Assembly (NCBI GenBank): GCA_028752905.1
Contig: JAQNBH010000013.1
Span: forward strand, 42,982,071 to 43,046,070
Length of the DNA: 64,000 bases
Direction: 5' to 3'
Origin: Cladorhizidae sp. MBARI D1340-BT2
Lineage: Eukaryota; Porifera; Demospongiae; Poecilosclerida; Cladorhizidae
Under the pieces are notes generated by a model. It did not search any database. It saw only the letters and a list, made by a program, of their open reading frames with translations, and was not told where the DNA came from. Positions within the stretch are counted from its first letter, which is position 1; every line of letters begins with the position of its first letter. Below are positions 10,708 to 22,281 of this stretch, piece after piece. Made by a program: the position numbers and the translations under genes.

Positions 10708-11690
10708 TTGATTAATTATAATGCATGATTCAATGAAGCTTTTATTGTCCTCCACTCACAACAGATAATGGAACTTGTAAGAGTTGAAGACTTCCTTTGT
10801 CCAGAAGGAAACTTCCAATTAAAATAATGATTAAGGGTGTGGCCTAGCAGCCTGTGATCCCTCCCACTCAGGATGTGGTGGAGGGAGGTCTCCTGCCCTC
10901 ATCTTCGCCAGGTGGAAGCCTCTTGGATATAAATGCTCCCAGCAACCACTGGCTGACTGACCTTCTTGAAGGCTGTGGGCAGAGACAAGTATGCACTAAT
11001 TAGCACCCACTAGTATTTATTATCACTTGACAGTACATATAATAATATATAGAAACACGAGTGATGACCATGATTAGGAAGGAAGAGTACTGATGGTCTA
11101 CAAGTCAAAATCAAGTAGTTGATGGCAGAACTTAGTATAGTTACAGCTACTAGTTGGCAAAATTGATAGCTACTAATTAGCTGCTAGAGACTTGTCCTCA
11201 CCTCCTTAAATATGCCTGACCTGGCAGATTCTCGGCAAGAATCTTTACCAATTGTTAACTCATTGCAATAAGGCACTTGCACATCCGTGCAAAGTAATAC
11301 ACATTCCTAGTCCTATAATCACAGGAGTGTTTTGAGGGCTAATTAGGTATTTGTATGCATAACTTTAATTACCATGTTGGATATTAGATTTCCAATGCTG
11401 CTGTCTCCAGACACTATCCCAGTTGGTAAAGGGTTTCCTTTGACTAATCACTCCTTGTTTGCACTCTGACCCTTGCCTTCTCCATCGCCAATTGACCCTG
11501 GCTACTATAGGATTGGTATGCAGCAGGGTGTTGTCAGAGGTCAGGTTTATTACAGTGTGCACTTGGATGTGGGTTAGTATATTATTGGAGGGAGGAGTGA
11601 GTGAGGGCATTGTGGTCTTGAGTGTAATTTAGGTTGTCTATAGAGGCATGCAGATAAGGCTGAAGTTCTAACCATGACTTGGTTAGTCAG
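10708..11690 (+). other. conserved 3' flank of TRIM gene A
   Basis: No gene seen. The sequence is shared with 43766-44705 and 59182-59756, so it belongs to the duplicon. It starts with the probable 3' UTR, which has a small hairpin (TTCCTT...AAGGAA near 10793-10812) preserved in all copies. AATTAAAATAATGA near 10817 is the closest thing to a poly(A) signal. The rest is AT-rich. Confidence 0.6.
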
Positions 11691-12240
11691 GCCTAGTTGA
11701 GGTTCTCTCGTTGTCCTGGCTAGTTGAGGTTCTCTCCTTGTCCTGGCTAGTTGAGGTTCTCTCCTTGTCCTGGCTAGTTGAGGTTCTCTCCTTGTCCTGG
11801 CTAGTTGAGGTTCTCTCCTTGTCCTGGCTAGTTGAGGTTCTCTCCTTGTCCTGGCTAGTTGAGGTTCTCTCCTTGTCCTGGCTAGTTGAGGTTCTCTCCT
11901 TGTCCTGGATAGTTGAGGTTCTCTGTTCTCTCCTTGTCCTGGCTAGTTGAGGTTCTCTGTTCTCTCCTTGTCCTGGCTAGTTGAGGTTCTCTCCTTGTCC
12001 TGGTTAGTTGAGGTTCTCTCCTTTTTCCTGGTTAGTTGATGTTCTCTCCTTGTCCTGGCTAGTTGAGGTTCTCTCCTTGTCCTGGCTAGTTGAGGTTCTC
12101 TCCTTGTCCTGGCTAGTTGATGTTCTCTCCTTGTCCTGGCTAGTTGAGGTTCTCTCCTTGTCCTGGCTAGTTGAGGTTCTCTCCTTGTCCTGGCTAGTTG
12201 TGGTTCTGTCCTTGCCCTGGTTACAGTGTAGTTGAGGTCT
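11690..12240. repeat. 27-bp minisatellite, about 19 units (duplicon copy A)
   Basis: The unit contains CTAGTTGAGGTTCTCTCC then TTGTCCTGG. Being a multiple of 3, it is open on both strands. The minus-strand reading (SQDKERTST) runs in frame into the integrase relic at 12228-12400. The same unit recurs at 44710-44765 (2 copies) and 59757-60390 (about 23). Confidence 0.95.
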
Positions 12241-12400
12241 GTCCTGGTCCTGGCTAGCTGTCTTCCTCAGCATGGCTTTCAGGGTTGCATGGAAATGTTG
12301 TAACATTCCATCTGTCTGGGGATGTTATGGATTAGTCTGATGTATTTTATCTTCAGCAGGTCGAACACTGAGGACATCAGGTTTGAACAAGCATGTTGCC
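12228..12400 (-). pseudogene. Ty3-type integrase fragment (3' part of core)
   Basis: On the minus strand the region after the second catalytic Asp is readable: SVFDLLKIKYIR, then Q-M-E-C in place of the usual D-G-M-x-E, then FHATLKAMLRKTASQD. The catalytic Glu region is damaged. The fragment enters the 27-bp array directly after KTASQD. The corresponding piece at 60391-60600 is more complete upstream. Confidence 0.7.
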
Positions 12401-12411
12401 CTGTGCCACAC

Positions 12412-12612
12412 AACTGTAGCTGTATCATAGACAGTCACACTAACACACTCCACTTCTACACTTGTAGAAGCAGCCATTTCAGAAGATCTAAAAAGCAGCT
12501 GCTAAAAAGAAGACTAGAGCACATACATAGACTAACTGAGCATGCCGAGTTTTATCCAAGATATTTGACCTATGACCTCACTTTTTCCCCAAGACCAGCC
12601 TGACCAGCTCCA
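12412..12612 (-). mobile_element. solo right-end fragment of the hAT element
   Basis: About 200 bp nearly identical to 15350-15558, the right end of the neighbouring hAT. It ends at the same GACCAGCTCCAACGCCTATG and is followed by the same 67-bp repeats. It probably comes from unequal exchange between arrays, or is a deleted second copy. Confidence 0.65.
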
Positions 12613-12825
12613 ACGCCTATGTAGTATACTATCATCCATTACTAGTATACTATGCCTAACAAGGTTTATGGTCAGTTTCAAGCCTTACTAGTATACTATC
12701 ATCCATTACTAGTATACTATGCCTAACAAGGTTTATGGTCAGTTTCAAGCCTTACTAGTATACTAGCATCCATTACTAGTATACTATGCCTAACAAGGTT
12801 TATGGTCAGTTTCAAGCCTTACTAG
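12613..12825. repeat. 67-bp minisatellite, 3 units
   Basis: The unit contains TACTAGTATACTATCATCC, then GCCTAACAAGG, then TTATGGTCAGTTTCAAGCC. The same array continues after the hAT element (15559-16090) and recurs at 46485-46680. Confidence 0.93.
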
Positions 12826-15558
12826 TACAAGGGCGTGGGAAGCATATTTTGACTGGTCAGGCTCAAAGTTATGGGATTGGAACTGTCCCCACTGAAGCCA
12901 AACCGTTAAATCTACCTGGAATGCTATAATCACATGTATTACATCCTGAAAGACATAATTATTATCACTCTTCTACAGTTCCAAGCTTCTAGGTTACCAA
13001 AACAGCTAAGGAATAGTATGAGAGGTGACAATAAGCACTTGAGGTTACAAATATGTTGATAATTTACTTGAACTGTCCAAAAATGTTACTATGGTGTTCA
13101 TTGTTACTGGTGAATTTATTAGCAACTTCAGATACATAAAGAGAATCGGTAAGTTCTTTATGAACATGTAAAATCATTAAATGGTTGAGTCTTTCTTGAG
13201 ACGTTGTAGATCTCAGATAGACTTCAGTCGACATAGAGCACTAAATGATCGTTCACTGGTGGCATTAGTTGATGGCATTACTAAAAGAAGCTTCATTATA
13301 ATTACTACCTCATTCAATAGTGTCTTTTCAGCAGCTGAAAGCTTCCTAAGGTAACCCATCACTTCGGAGATAAAGCTGATCTTTTTTAGAATCTGATTCA
13401 AAGTTTTGGCCAAGAATCTTAAGTTGTGTGATCAGGTTGTTCTCATTGATATCTGAACCATAGGTTTTGACAACACGATTCAATTCTTCTGAAAAATCTT
13501 CCTTATTGGCTGCTTTGATGAGTAAAGTCTCTAAACACTGATATACACTATACCCTGCCTGGTTGATCACTGTAATAGATTGAACAATTAGGTCCAGTGC
13601 TTCAAAGTAGTATTGGCTGCTTTGATGAGTAAAGTCTCTAAACACTGATATACATTATACCCTGGTTGATCACTGTAATAATTCAACAATTAGATCCAGT
13701 GCTTCAAAGTAGATTTGGTGAAAGCGATCAACTGGAGTGGTGTGAAACTCAGCTGGGGCATTTCCTGATTCATATATACCTCCTAGGAGCTCTACGTCTT
13801 CAAGAAAATGAGGGCTTATCAAATCCTTTCTCTTCAGCCATCATGCCAATTCTGGTCCAGAAGAGCTTGAAGTGATAATCATTTCTAAGAGAAGCAAGAG
13901 TTTTTAATGTCATAGATGCAACTGCTTGTCCTTCTGCTGTGCTGATGTTTTAGGATTCTGGAGAGTTCTGCTGAGATTGTCTGTATGACGAAGAAGTAAT
14001 TCACCAAGAACCAGTCCAAAAAGGAAATCAAATGAAGCCATTTGTGCTGCCACACCTCTAATACGTATACAAGATAGAACAAGTCTTATCCCACAGCTCA
14101 AGCAAACCTTAATAATACTTAGCAAAGATTCAGCTCTCACTGTCCACCTTGTAGGGTAGAACACTCTGACCCCAGGTGTGGCAGGTGCTAATTCATCTTT
14201 TAAATAAATTCTCCCTTCTAGGGGAGTATTTCACTAGCTTTGTTATTTCATGGGTTGTTTCTAAGGCCATCTTCATAAGTTTATACTTTTGCACAGTGTC
14301 ACTAGCAGCAAGGTTTAACGCATGCCCATAACAATGTGTAAATATAGCTCGCGGTTCCTTTTCTTGGATTTTTTTGGCAACACCATTCCTGATCCCAGCC
14401 ATGTTACTCGCCCCATCATAGCATTGACCACGTGCCTTAGAAAAAGTGCATCTTCAATTGCTGATATATACAATAGTAGCAGACTGAATAGTAGGTAGAA
14501 CGTGATGGAGTCCAGTAAAAACTTCTTGTGCTATAATTCACTATCCACCCACCTGAAGACCATCACCATCTGAAAGGAAGAAACAATGAGTGTTAATAGA
14601 ACTGTGTTTAATTATAGAACTAACCTGTTCGGTATTTGATACATCAGTGGTTTCGTCTACCATAATAGTGAAGAACTCGGAATCTTGCAGTTGAGAAATG
14701 ACTTCAGAGATTCATCAAAGACATAACATTCATTTTGGATGACTGTATTTCACTCTCTTTCTCTTGAGCCACTCAAGAATCTGAAATATCAATCAAAAGT
14801 AATTAACATCTCTTTTACTTAGCTATACGTTTGGGTCATCTCATGAAGCATTAGTAGTTGGTGAAAATTGCCATCAGTTTCATCACCATGTCCTCATATA
14901 GCAGATCCCTGATGAGTAAGAAATCGTAAGTTAGATATTATCTTCAACAAGTTACCCATGAGCATGTTCTGAAGACAGTAATTCGCCAACATCACTGGTT
15001 GTTGCTGGTATAGTTAACAGCACTGAACAGCATCCTTGTAAGACAAGCAACTTTCATGCTTTCGAAAGTAGTTTGTTGCATCCATCCAATTACTGAAGCC
15101 TCTTGAGACCTTTCAGATTAACAGTAAGACAGAGTACAAGTTAAATTAACTTAAGAAAGATGGTTTCCTGTTCTCATTTTTCCTTTCTTAATTGCTTTTG
15201 CACATAAAAAACAAAAGACTAAATCTCTATCCACATCATAATGTAACCAGTCCTATGTCCTAAACCAAGAAGCTTGGCAAGACCTCTCTTTGTTCTGTTG
15301 CTGCGCTTTGGAAAGGCAAATGAGAGAGATGGGTGATGAGGCTCAGCTGTATCATAGACACTAACACACTCCACTTCTACACTTGTAGAAGCAGCCATTT
15401 CAGAAGATCTAAAAAGAAGCAGCTGCTTAAGACTAGAGCACGTACATAGACTAACTGAGCATGCCGAGTTTTATCCAAGATATTTGACCTATGACCTCAC
15501 TTTTTCCCCAAATATTGGTCAGGCCTGGGCCTGATCCTGACCAGCTCCAACGCCTATG
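12826..15558 (-). mobile_element. hAT transposon (ZMYM-type transposase), degenerate
   Basis: The left end reads CAAGGGCGTGGGAAGC then TGACTGGTCAGGCTC. The right end, reverse-complemented, reads CATAGGCGTTGGAGC then TGGTCAGGATCAGG, an imperfect inverted repeat of hAT style. TAGTA flanks both sides, as expected for insertion into the 67-bp array. Minus-strand transposase pieces are present. The C-terminal dimerisation motif is STNATSERSFSALCRLK (13230-13300). Upstream is MAGIRNGVAKK followed by HCYGHALNLAASD (14290-14400). Frameshifts and stops separate the pieces, so the element is not autonomous. Exact termini need a family alignment. Confidence 0.75.
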
Positions 15559-16090
15559 TAGTATACTATCATCCATTACTAGTATACTATGCCTAACAAG
15601 GTTTATGGTCAGTTTCAAGCCTTACTAGTATACTATCATCCATTACTAGTATACTATGCCTAACAAGGTTTATGGTCAGTTTCAAGCCTTACTAGTATAC
15701 TATCATCCATTACTAGTATACTATGCCTAACAAGGTTTATGGTCAGTTTCAAGCCTTACTAGTATACTATCATCCATTACTAGTATACTATGCCTAACAA
15801 GGTTTATGGTCAGTTTCAAGCCTTACTAGTATACTATCATCCATTACTAGTATACTATGCCTAACAAGGTTTATGGTCAGTTTCAAGCCTTACTAGTATA
15901 CTATCATCCATTACTAGTATACTATGCCTAACAAGGTTTATGGTCAGTTTCAAGCCTTACTAGTATACTATCATCCATTACTAGTATACTATGCCTAACA
16001 AGATTTATGGTCAGTTTCAAGCCTTACTAGTATACTAACATCCATTACTAGTATACTATGCCTAACAAGGTTTATGGTCAGTTTCAAGCC
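15559..16090. repeat. 67-bp minisatellite, about 8 units
   Basis: Very uniform 67-bp units (starts at 15561, 15628 and so on). The array ends at GTTTCAAGC exactly where RNase H coding sequence resumes on the minus strand. Confidence 0.95.
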
Positions 16091-17071
16091 GACATCGCAT
16101 TCCCAGAATGTAGTTAGAGAAGTGCTCATGGGACTAGATGCTTGCCAACACCTCTTTCTCTATTTGTGTGTGTCTGCACTCGGTCTCCATAGCAATCTGG
16201 AGGCATATACACCACTGGTTTTCAATCTTCTGCACTGGCTTGGAGTAATACTGCTCCAAGTCTGAAGATGAAGTGTCAGTGGAACTCTTTGTTTCTGCTT
16301 AGGGGATGTAAAGGGAGAGCATTTTTGGTCTCTGACTTGAGAGAGAAGGCCTGATGTTGTGGATCTCCCCATAGCCATGCAACATTCTTTCCAAGGAGCT
16401 GCCTTGGGGGTCATGTCAGATCCACTAGATGGGGGAAGGAGAGAATCTTCCCAGCTGGTTTACCATCCCCATGAAGTGCCGGAGCAGCTCGGGCATGCTC
16501 TCTGGTACCTTCATCTTGGCAGTGGCTGTCGTCTTTGAGGGGTGTGGTTGTATTCCTCACTGGCAGTGGCTGTCATCTTGTATTCCCCCAGCATCTGCTA
16601 TCCTATTGAATGCTGCTGGCAATCTAGCATCATGTTCTGTTTAGTCTTCCCCAAACATGAACACACCATCCATAAAGCAGATAACTCCCTCTCGTCCAGA
16701 GTATTTCACTCACCTGCTTTTGGAAGTACTTGGGTGCACTACATATACCAAAGGGGAGTTTGTTGAAGGTGTCCCTTCCAAATGCTGTTATGAATGTTGT
16801 GAGTAGTTGCTACTCCTCTGCCAAGGCTATCTGCAAGAATCCCAAGTCAGCGACGAGTTTGCTAAATAACTTTGCTCCTGATTATTGTGTTAATGTCTCT
16901 TCCACCTTGGGTAGAGGACACACCTCCCTGAGAACACTGGTGTTCAGGGCTTCAAGTCGACGTAAATTCTAATTTGGCCAGATCTCTTTGGGACCGCAAC
17001 CATCCCACACAGCAAGTGGTTGGTTTATCCACTTTGGATATCACTTCTAGTGGTTCCATTCTGTGTAGTGC
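16091..17071 (-). pseudogene. Ty3-type RT/RNase H relic, copy A
   Basis: Read on the minus strand from about 17071 downward, RT motifs appear in broken frames: NKLPFGICSAPKYFQKQVSE (16690-16750), a damaged FMDG in place of the catalytic box, then PELLRHFMGMVNQLGRFSP (16450-16500) and RNase H-like sequence ending at 16091. Copy B at 46680-47826 is about 95% similar by eye and better preserved. The two ends abut the 67-bp and the 61/62-bp arrays, both interrupting its coding sequence. Confidence 0.78.
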
Positions 17072-20000
17072 CTGTTTAACCCTGTCATGTAGGGGTTAGT
17101 GCCACATGTCTGGCTGTGAACATGCTTGGGGCTCTGTTTAACCCTGTCATGTAGGGGTAGTGCCACATGTCTGGCTGTGAACATGCTTGGGGCTCTGTTT
17201 AACCCTGTCATGTAGGGGTAGTGCCACATGTCTGGCTGTGAACATGCTTGGGGCTCTGTTTAACCCTGTCATGTAGGGGTTAGTGCCACATGTCTGGCTG
17301 TGAACATGCTTGGGGCTCTGTTTAACCCTGTCATGTAGGGGTAGTGCCACATGTCTGGCTGTGAACATGCTCGGGGCTCTGTTTAACCCTGTCATGCAGG
17401 GGAAGTGCCACATGTCTGGCTGTGAACATGCTTGGGGCTCTGTTTAACCCTGTCATGTAGGGGTTAGTGCCACATGTCTGGCTGTGAACATGCTTGGGGC
17501 TCTGTTTAACCCTGTCATGTAGGGGTAGTGCCACAAGTCTGGCTGTGAACATGCTCGGGGCTCTGTTTAACCCTGTCATGCAGGGGTAGTGCCACATGTC
17601 TGGCTGTGAACATGCTGTTTAACCCTGTCATGTAGGGGTAGTGCCATAAGTCTGGCTGTGAACATGCTTGGGGCTCTGTTTAACCCTGTCATGTAGGGGT
17701 TAGTGCCACATGTCTGGCTGTGAACATGCTTGGGGCTCTGTTTAACCCTGTCATGCAGGATTAGTGCCACATGTCTGGCTGTGAACATGCTTGGGGCTCT
17801 GTTTAACCCTGTCATATAGGGGTAGTGCCACATGTCTGGATGTGAACATGCTTGTGGCTCTGTTTAACCCTGTCATGTAGGGTTAGTGCCACATGTCTGG
17901 CTGTGAACATGCTTGGGGCTCTGTTTAACCCTGTCATGTAGGGGTAGTGCCACATGTCTGGCTGTGAACATGCTTGAGGCTCTGTTTAACCCTGTCATGC
18001 AGGGGTTAGTGCCACATGTCTGGCTGTGAACATGCTTGGGGCTCTGTTTAACCCTGTCATGCAGGGTTAGTGCCACATGTCTGGCTGTGAACATGCTTGG
18101 GGCTCTGTTTAACCCTGTCATGTAGGGGTAGTGCCAAATGTCTGGCTTTGAACATGCTTGGGGCTCTGTTTAACCCTGTCATGCAGGGGTAGTGCCACAT
18201 GTCTGGCTGTGAACATGCTGTTTAACCCTGTCATGTAGGGGTAGTGCCACATGTCTGGCTGTGAACATGCTTGGGGCTCTGTTTAACCCTGTCATGTAGG
18301 GGTTAGTGCCACATGTCTGGCTGTGAACATGCTTGGGGCTCTGTTTAACCCTGTCATGCAGGGTAGTGCCACATGTCTGGCTGTGAACATGCTTGGGACT
18401 CTGTTTAACCCTGTCATGAAGGGTAGTGCCACATGTCTGGCTGTGAACATGCTTGGGACTCTGTTTAACCCTGTCATGTAGGGTTAGTGCCACATGTCTG
18501 GCTGTGAACATGCTTGGGGCTCTGTTTAACCCTGTCATGTAGGGGTAGTGCCACATGTCTGGCTGTGAACATGCTTGGGGCTCTGTTTAACCCTGTCATG
18601 TAGGGGTTAGTGCCACATGTCTGGCTGTGAACATGCTTGGGGCTCTGTTTAACCCTGTCATGTAGGGGTTAGTGCCACATGTCTGGCTGTGAACATGCTT
18701 GGGGCTCTGTTTAACCCTGTCATGCAGGGTAGTGCCACATGTCTGGCTGTGAACATGCTTGGGACTCTGTTTAACCCTGTCATGAAGGGTAGTGCCACAT
18801 GTCTGGCTGTGAACATGCTTGGGACTCTGTTTAACCCTGTCATGTAGGGTTAGTGCCACATGTCTGGCTGTGAACATGCTTGGGGCACTGTTTAACCCTG
18901 TCATGTAGGGGTAGTGCCACATGTCTGGCTGTGAACATGCTTGGGGCTCTGTTTAACCCTGTCATGTAGGGGTTAGTGCCACATGTCTGGCTGTGAACAT
19001 GCTTGGGGCTCTGTTTAACCCTGTCATGTAGGGGTAGTGCCACATGTCTGGCTGTGAACATGCTTGGGGCTCTGTTTAACCCTGTCATGCAGGGGTTAGT
19101 GCCACATGTCTGGCTGTGAACATGCTTGGGGCTCTGTTTAACCCTGTCATGTAGGGGTAGTGCCACAGTCTGGCTGTGAACATGCTTGGGGCTCTGTTTA
19201 ACCCTGTCATGCAGGGGTTAGTGCCACATGTCTGGCTGTGAACATGATTGGGGCTCTGTTTAACCCTGTCATGTAGGGGTAGTGCCACATGTCTGGCTGT
19301 GAACATGCTTGGGGCTCTGTTTAACCTTGTCATGCAGGGTTAGTGCCACATGTCTGGCTGTGAACATGCTTGGGGCTCTGTTTAACCCTGTCATGTAGGG
19401 GTAGTGCCACATGTCTGGCTGTGAACATGCTTGGGGCTCTGTTTAACCCTGTCATGTAGGGGTAGTGCCACATGTCTGGCTGTAAACATGCTTGGGGCTC
19501 TGTTTAACCCTGTCATGCAGGGGTTAGTGCCACATGTGTGGCTGTGAACATGCTTGGGGCTCTGTTTAACCCTGTCATGTAGGGGTAGTGACACAGTCTG
19601 GCTTTGAACATGCTTGGGGCTCTGTTTAACCCTGTCATGTAGGGGTAGTGCCACATGTCTGGCTGTGAACATGCTTGGGGCTCTGTTTAACCCTGTCATG
19701 CAGGGTTAGTGCCACATGTCTGGCTGTGAACATGCTTGGGGCTCTGTTTAACCCTGTCATGTAGGGGTAGTGCCACATGTCTGGCTGTGAAAATGCTTGG
19801 GGCTCTGTTTAACCCTGTCATGTAGGGGTAGTGCCACATATCTGGCTGTGAACATGCTTGGGGCTCTGTTTAACCCTGTCATGCAGGGTTAGTGCCACAT
19901 GTCTGGCTGTGAACATGCTTGGGGCTCTGTTTAACCCTGTCATATAGGGGTAGTGCCACATGTCTGGATGTGAACATGCTTGTGGCTCTGTTTAACCCTG

Positions 20001-20424
20001 TCATGTAGGGTTAGTGCCACATGTCTGGCTGTGAACATGCTTGGGGCTCTGTTTAACCCTATCATGTAGGGGTAGTGCCACATGTCTGGCTGTGAACATG
20101 CTTGGGGCTCTGTTTAACCCTGTTATGTAGGGGTAGTGCCACATGTCTGGCTGTGAACATGCTTGGGGCTCTGTTTAACCCTGTCATGCAGGGGTTAGTG
20201 CCACATGTCTGGCTGTGAACATGCTTGGGGCTCTGTTTAACCCTGTCATATAGGGGTAGTGCCACATGTCTGGCTGTGAACATGCTTGGGGCTCTGTTTA
20301 ACCCTTTCATGTAGGGGTAGTGACACATGTCTGGCTGTGAACATGCTTGGGGCTCTGTTTAACCCTGTCATGTAGGGTTAGTGCCACATGTCTGGCTGTG
20401 AACATGCTTGGGGCTCTGTTTAAC
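17072..20424. repeat. 61/62-bp minisatellite, about 54 units
   Basis: The unit contains GTTTAACCCTGTCATGTAGG, then GTAGTGCCACATGTCTGG and CTGTGAACATGCTTGGGGC. Units are 61 or 62 bp depending on one T or one G near the middle. On the minus strand it reads FTARHVALPLHDRVKQ, which is the RT-proximal coding sequence of the adjacent Ty3-type element. Because the period is not a multiple of 3, the frame rotates from unit to unit and yields many spurious ORFs. Block duplications are visible, for example the unit with ATGAAGGG at 18417 and again 366 bp later. Confidence 0.97.
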
Positions 20425-21690
20425 CTGGTCGTAACTGATGATCCCACACTTGCTTCGGTTCAACTGTAAACCCACTCTCCCAGCCTCATGTTCTATGCTA
20501 CGAAAATCAGCAACGACATTTGACAGCAAACCACCCAGAGTTCCGTCATCCAGGTAAAACACATTGAACTCTGACTTTAAATGCCTCAAGAAACTGTGAA
20601 CGGTTAGACAGAAAAGAAGTGGGTCCAATGGATCTCCCCGTTGAACTACTGCAGAATCAATAATGTCACTTCCAAAGAAAAGAGAGGAGGGTGAGCTGTA
20701 AACATACTAACAGAGTGCACATAGGTGTAAATTTCAGGTGCAAATTCCTCAGTAGCTGCCAGCATTTTATCCCGAAGGATTGACATTATGAAAGTCAAGT
20801 TTAAGCAGGACATTATCCGGTTGAAGGGACTGGAGATAAACTCTGGCTGCATGGACCGTAGCTTCTTCACCGAGCTTAGTACCATAACCAAGCTGAGAAG
20901 GTGCAAGAAGTCCACGCATAGCCTCTTTCAACATAATGCTAGAAACCTTGGCAATTAAGCGTCTCAGCGTGCAACCGACCGCTATGGGCCTCACACCCCA
21001 TCCTTCTTATTGAGGCAACTAAGGAGGCACCAAAAAAAAACTGTCGCACAGGAAAGGGAGTTCTACCTGCAAGAACCTGATTTGCAAATGATGTCAAGGC
21101 TTTAATCAGGTTCACTCTATTACATTGAGATGCATCTATGATTAAGTCCTTCAGATGCTGCGGACGTAGGCCATCGGGACCCCCAGCGGACCCACAAGGA
21201 AATGATCGAATAGCCTTTACGATCAACTTCTCAGAAACTTGAAAACAGACACTTTCATCAAAGATTGGAGGAGGGGGCAGAGATGTATTGTGGTCAGGTG
21301 AGGGATGCTTGTCTTTGAGCCTGTTGAGTGTGTTCTCATCAAAACTTGCTAGAGAATCCTCAGAGCTTGCAAGACGGATCGCTCCCTTGAAATCACCCTC
21401 CTCCAATTCAGACTTGCAAAGCAAATCCAAGGGATCTTTATTAAAATGGGCTTTCTTATTCCCTGAGACATGGGTCTGAGTTGGGTATGTTTCATCATGA
21501 ATGAAGGAGTTTATATGTGAGGCAAGGCGCGCACCCCTGCTAGGAACTCTTAAACAACAAGGAGCAAATTTAAATACCCTACCCATTTATGAAGATTATC
21601 CATATCCAACTCAAGTCATTAATGATGGCTGTTAACTTCAAGGCTGCTGCTTGGGGGCGAGATGCACGTGGTATCCTCTTTATCATCTTT
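20425..21690 (-). pseudogene. RT element fragment (same family as 22042-25228)
   Basis: The minus strand encodes an N-terminal part (KFAPCCLRVPSRGARLASHI, 21540-21590), IRSFPCGSAGGPDGLRPQHL (21150-21220), and an RT core ending with FYLDDGTLGG (20545-20575). It lacks everything after SKCGIISYDQ, where it joins the 61/62-bp array at 20424. Its 5' side abuts the ATT microsatellite at 21690. Several frameshifts are present. It is clearly diverged from the plus-strand copy, so it is a separate insertion. Confidence 0.82.
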
Positions 21691-22025
<335 letters not shown>

Positions 22026-22041
22026 TACCAATAGCTAGCTG

Positions 22042-22085
22042 AATAGTCATCACTAGTATACCGACTAGTGCCTAAGACCGCTGCA
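22042..22085 (+). repeat. left terminal inverted repeat
   Basis: It starts AATAGTCATCACTAGTATAC and ends ACCGCTGCA. It pairs with 25185-25228 with two mismatches (positions 21 and 35). Confidence 0.85.
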
Positions 22086-22281
22086 TATTATTTTTTAAAT
22101 GCCTGACTTGTAATATGGATGCCGTTTTAGCGAGATTTGTCTGTTTAATTAGCTCCGTCTAGTCTTGTCTAAACTAGGTCATGTTGTTGCTATCTACCTT
22201 TTGAGGGTTGAATAGACTATTTAGAGGCCACTGGCCAAGTAGGGCATTTGTGAGGCTGTTTCCATTTGATGCCCACCCCGC

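Noticed and set aside
11711..12306. Membrane-like LVEVLSLSW repeat protein and its antisense
   Set aside because: The 27-bp period is a multiple of 3, so frames stay open without selection; no start or flanking gene structure.
17047..20328. Many minus-strand proteins with MFTARHVALPLHDRVKQ repeats
   Set aside because: Frame-rotating translations of the 61/62-bp array; the coding meaning belongs only to the ancestral RT unit.
17072..20424. CRISPR-like array
   Set aside because: Units are contiguous near-identical 61/62-bp repeats with no unique spacers, in an animal genome context; it is a minisatellite.
20425..21690. Host gene with RT-like domain on the minus strand
   Set aside because: It is a truncated, frameshifted copy of the adjacent RT element, joined to a minisatellite.
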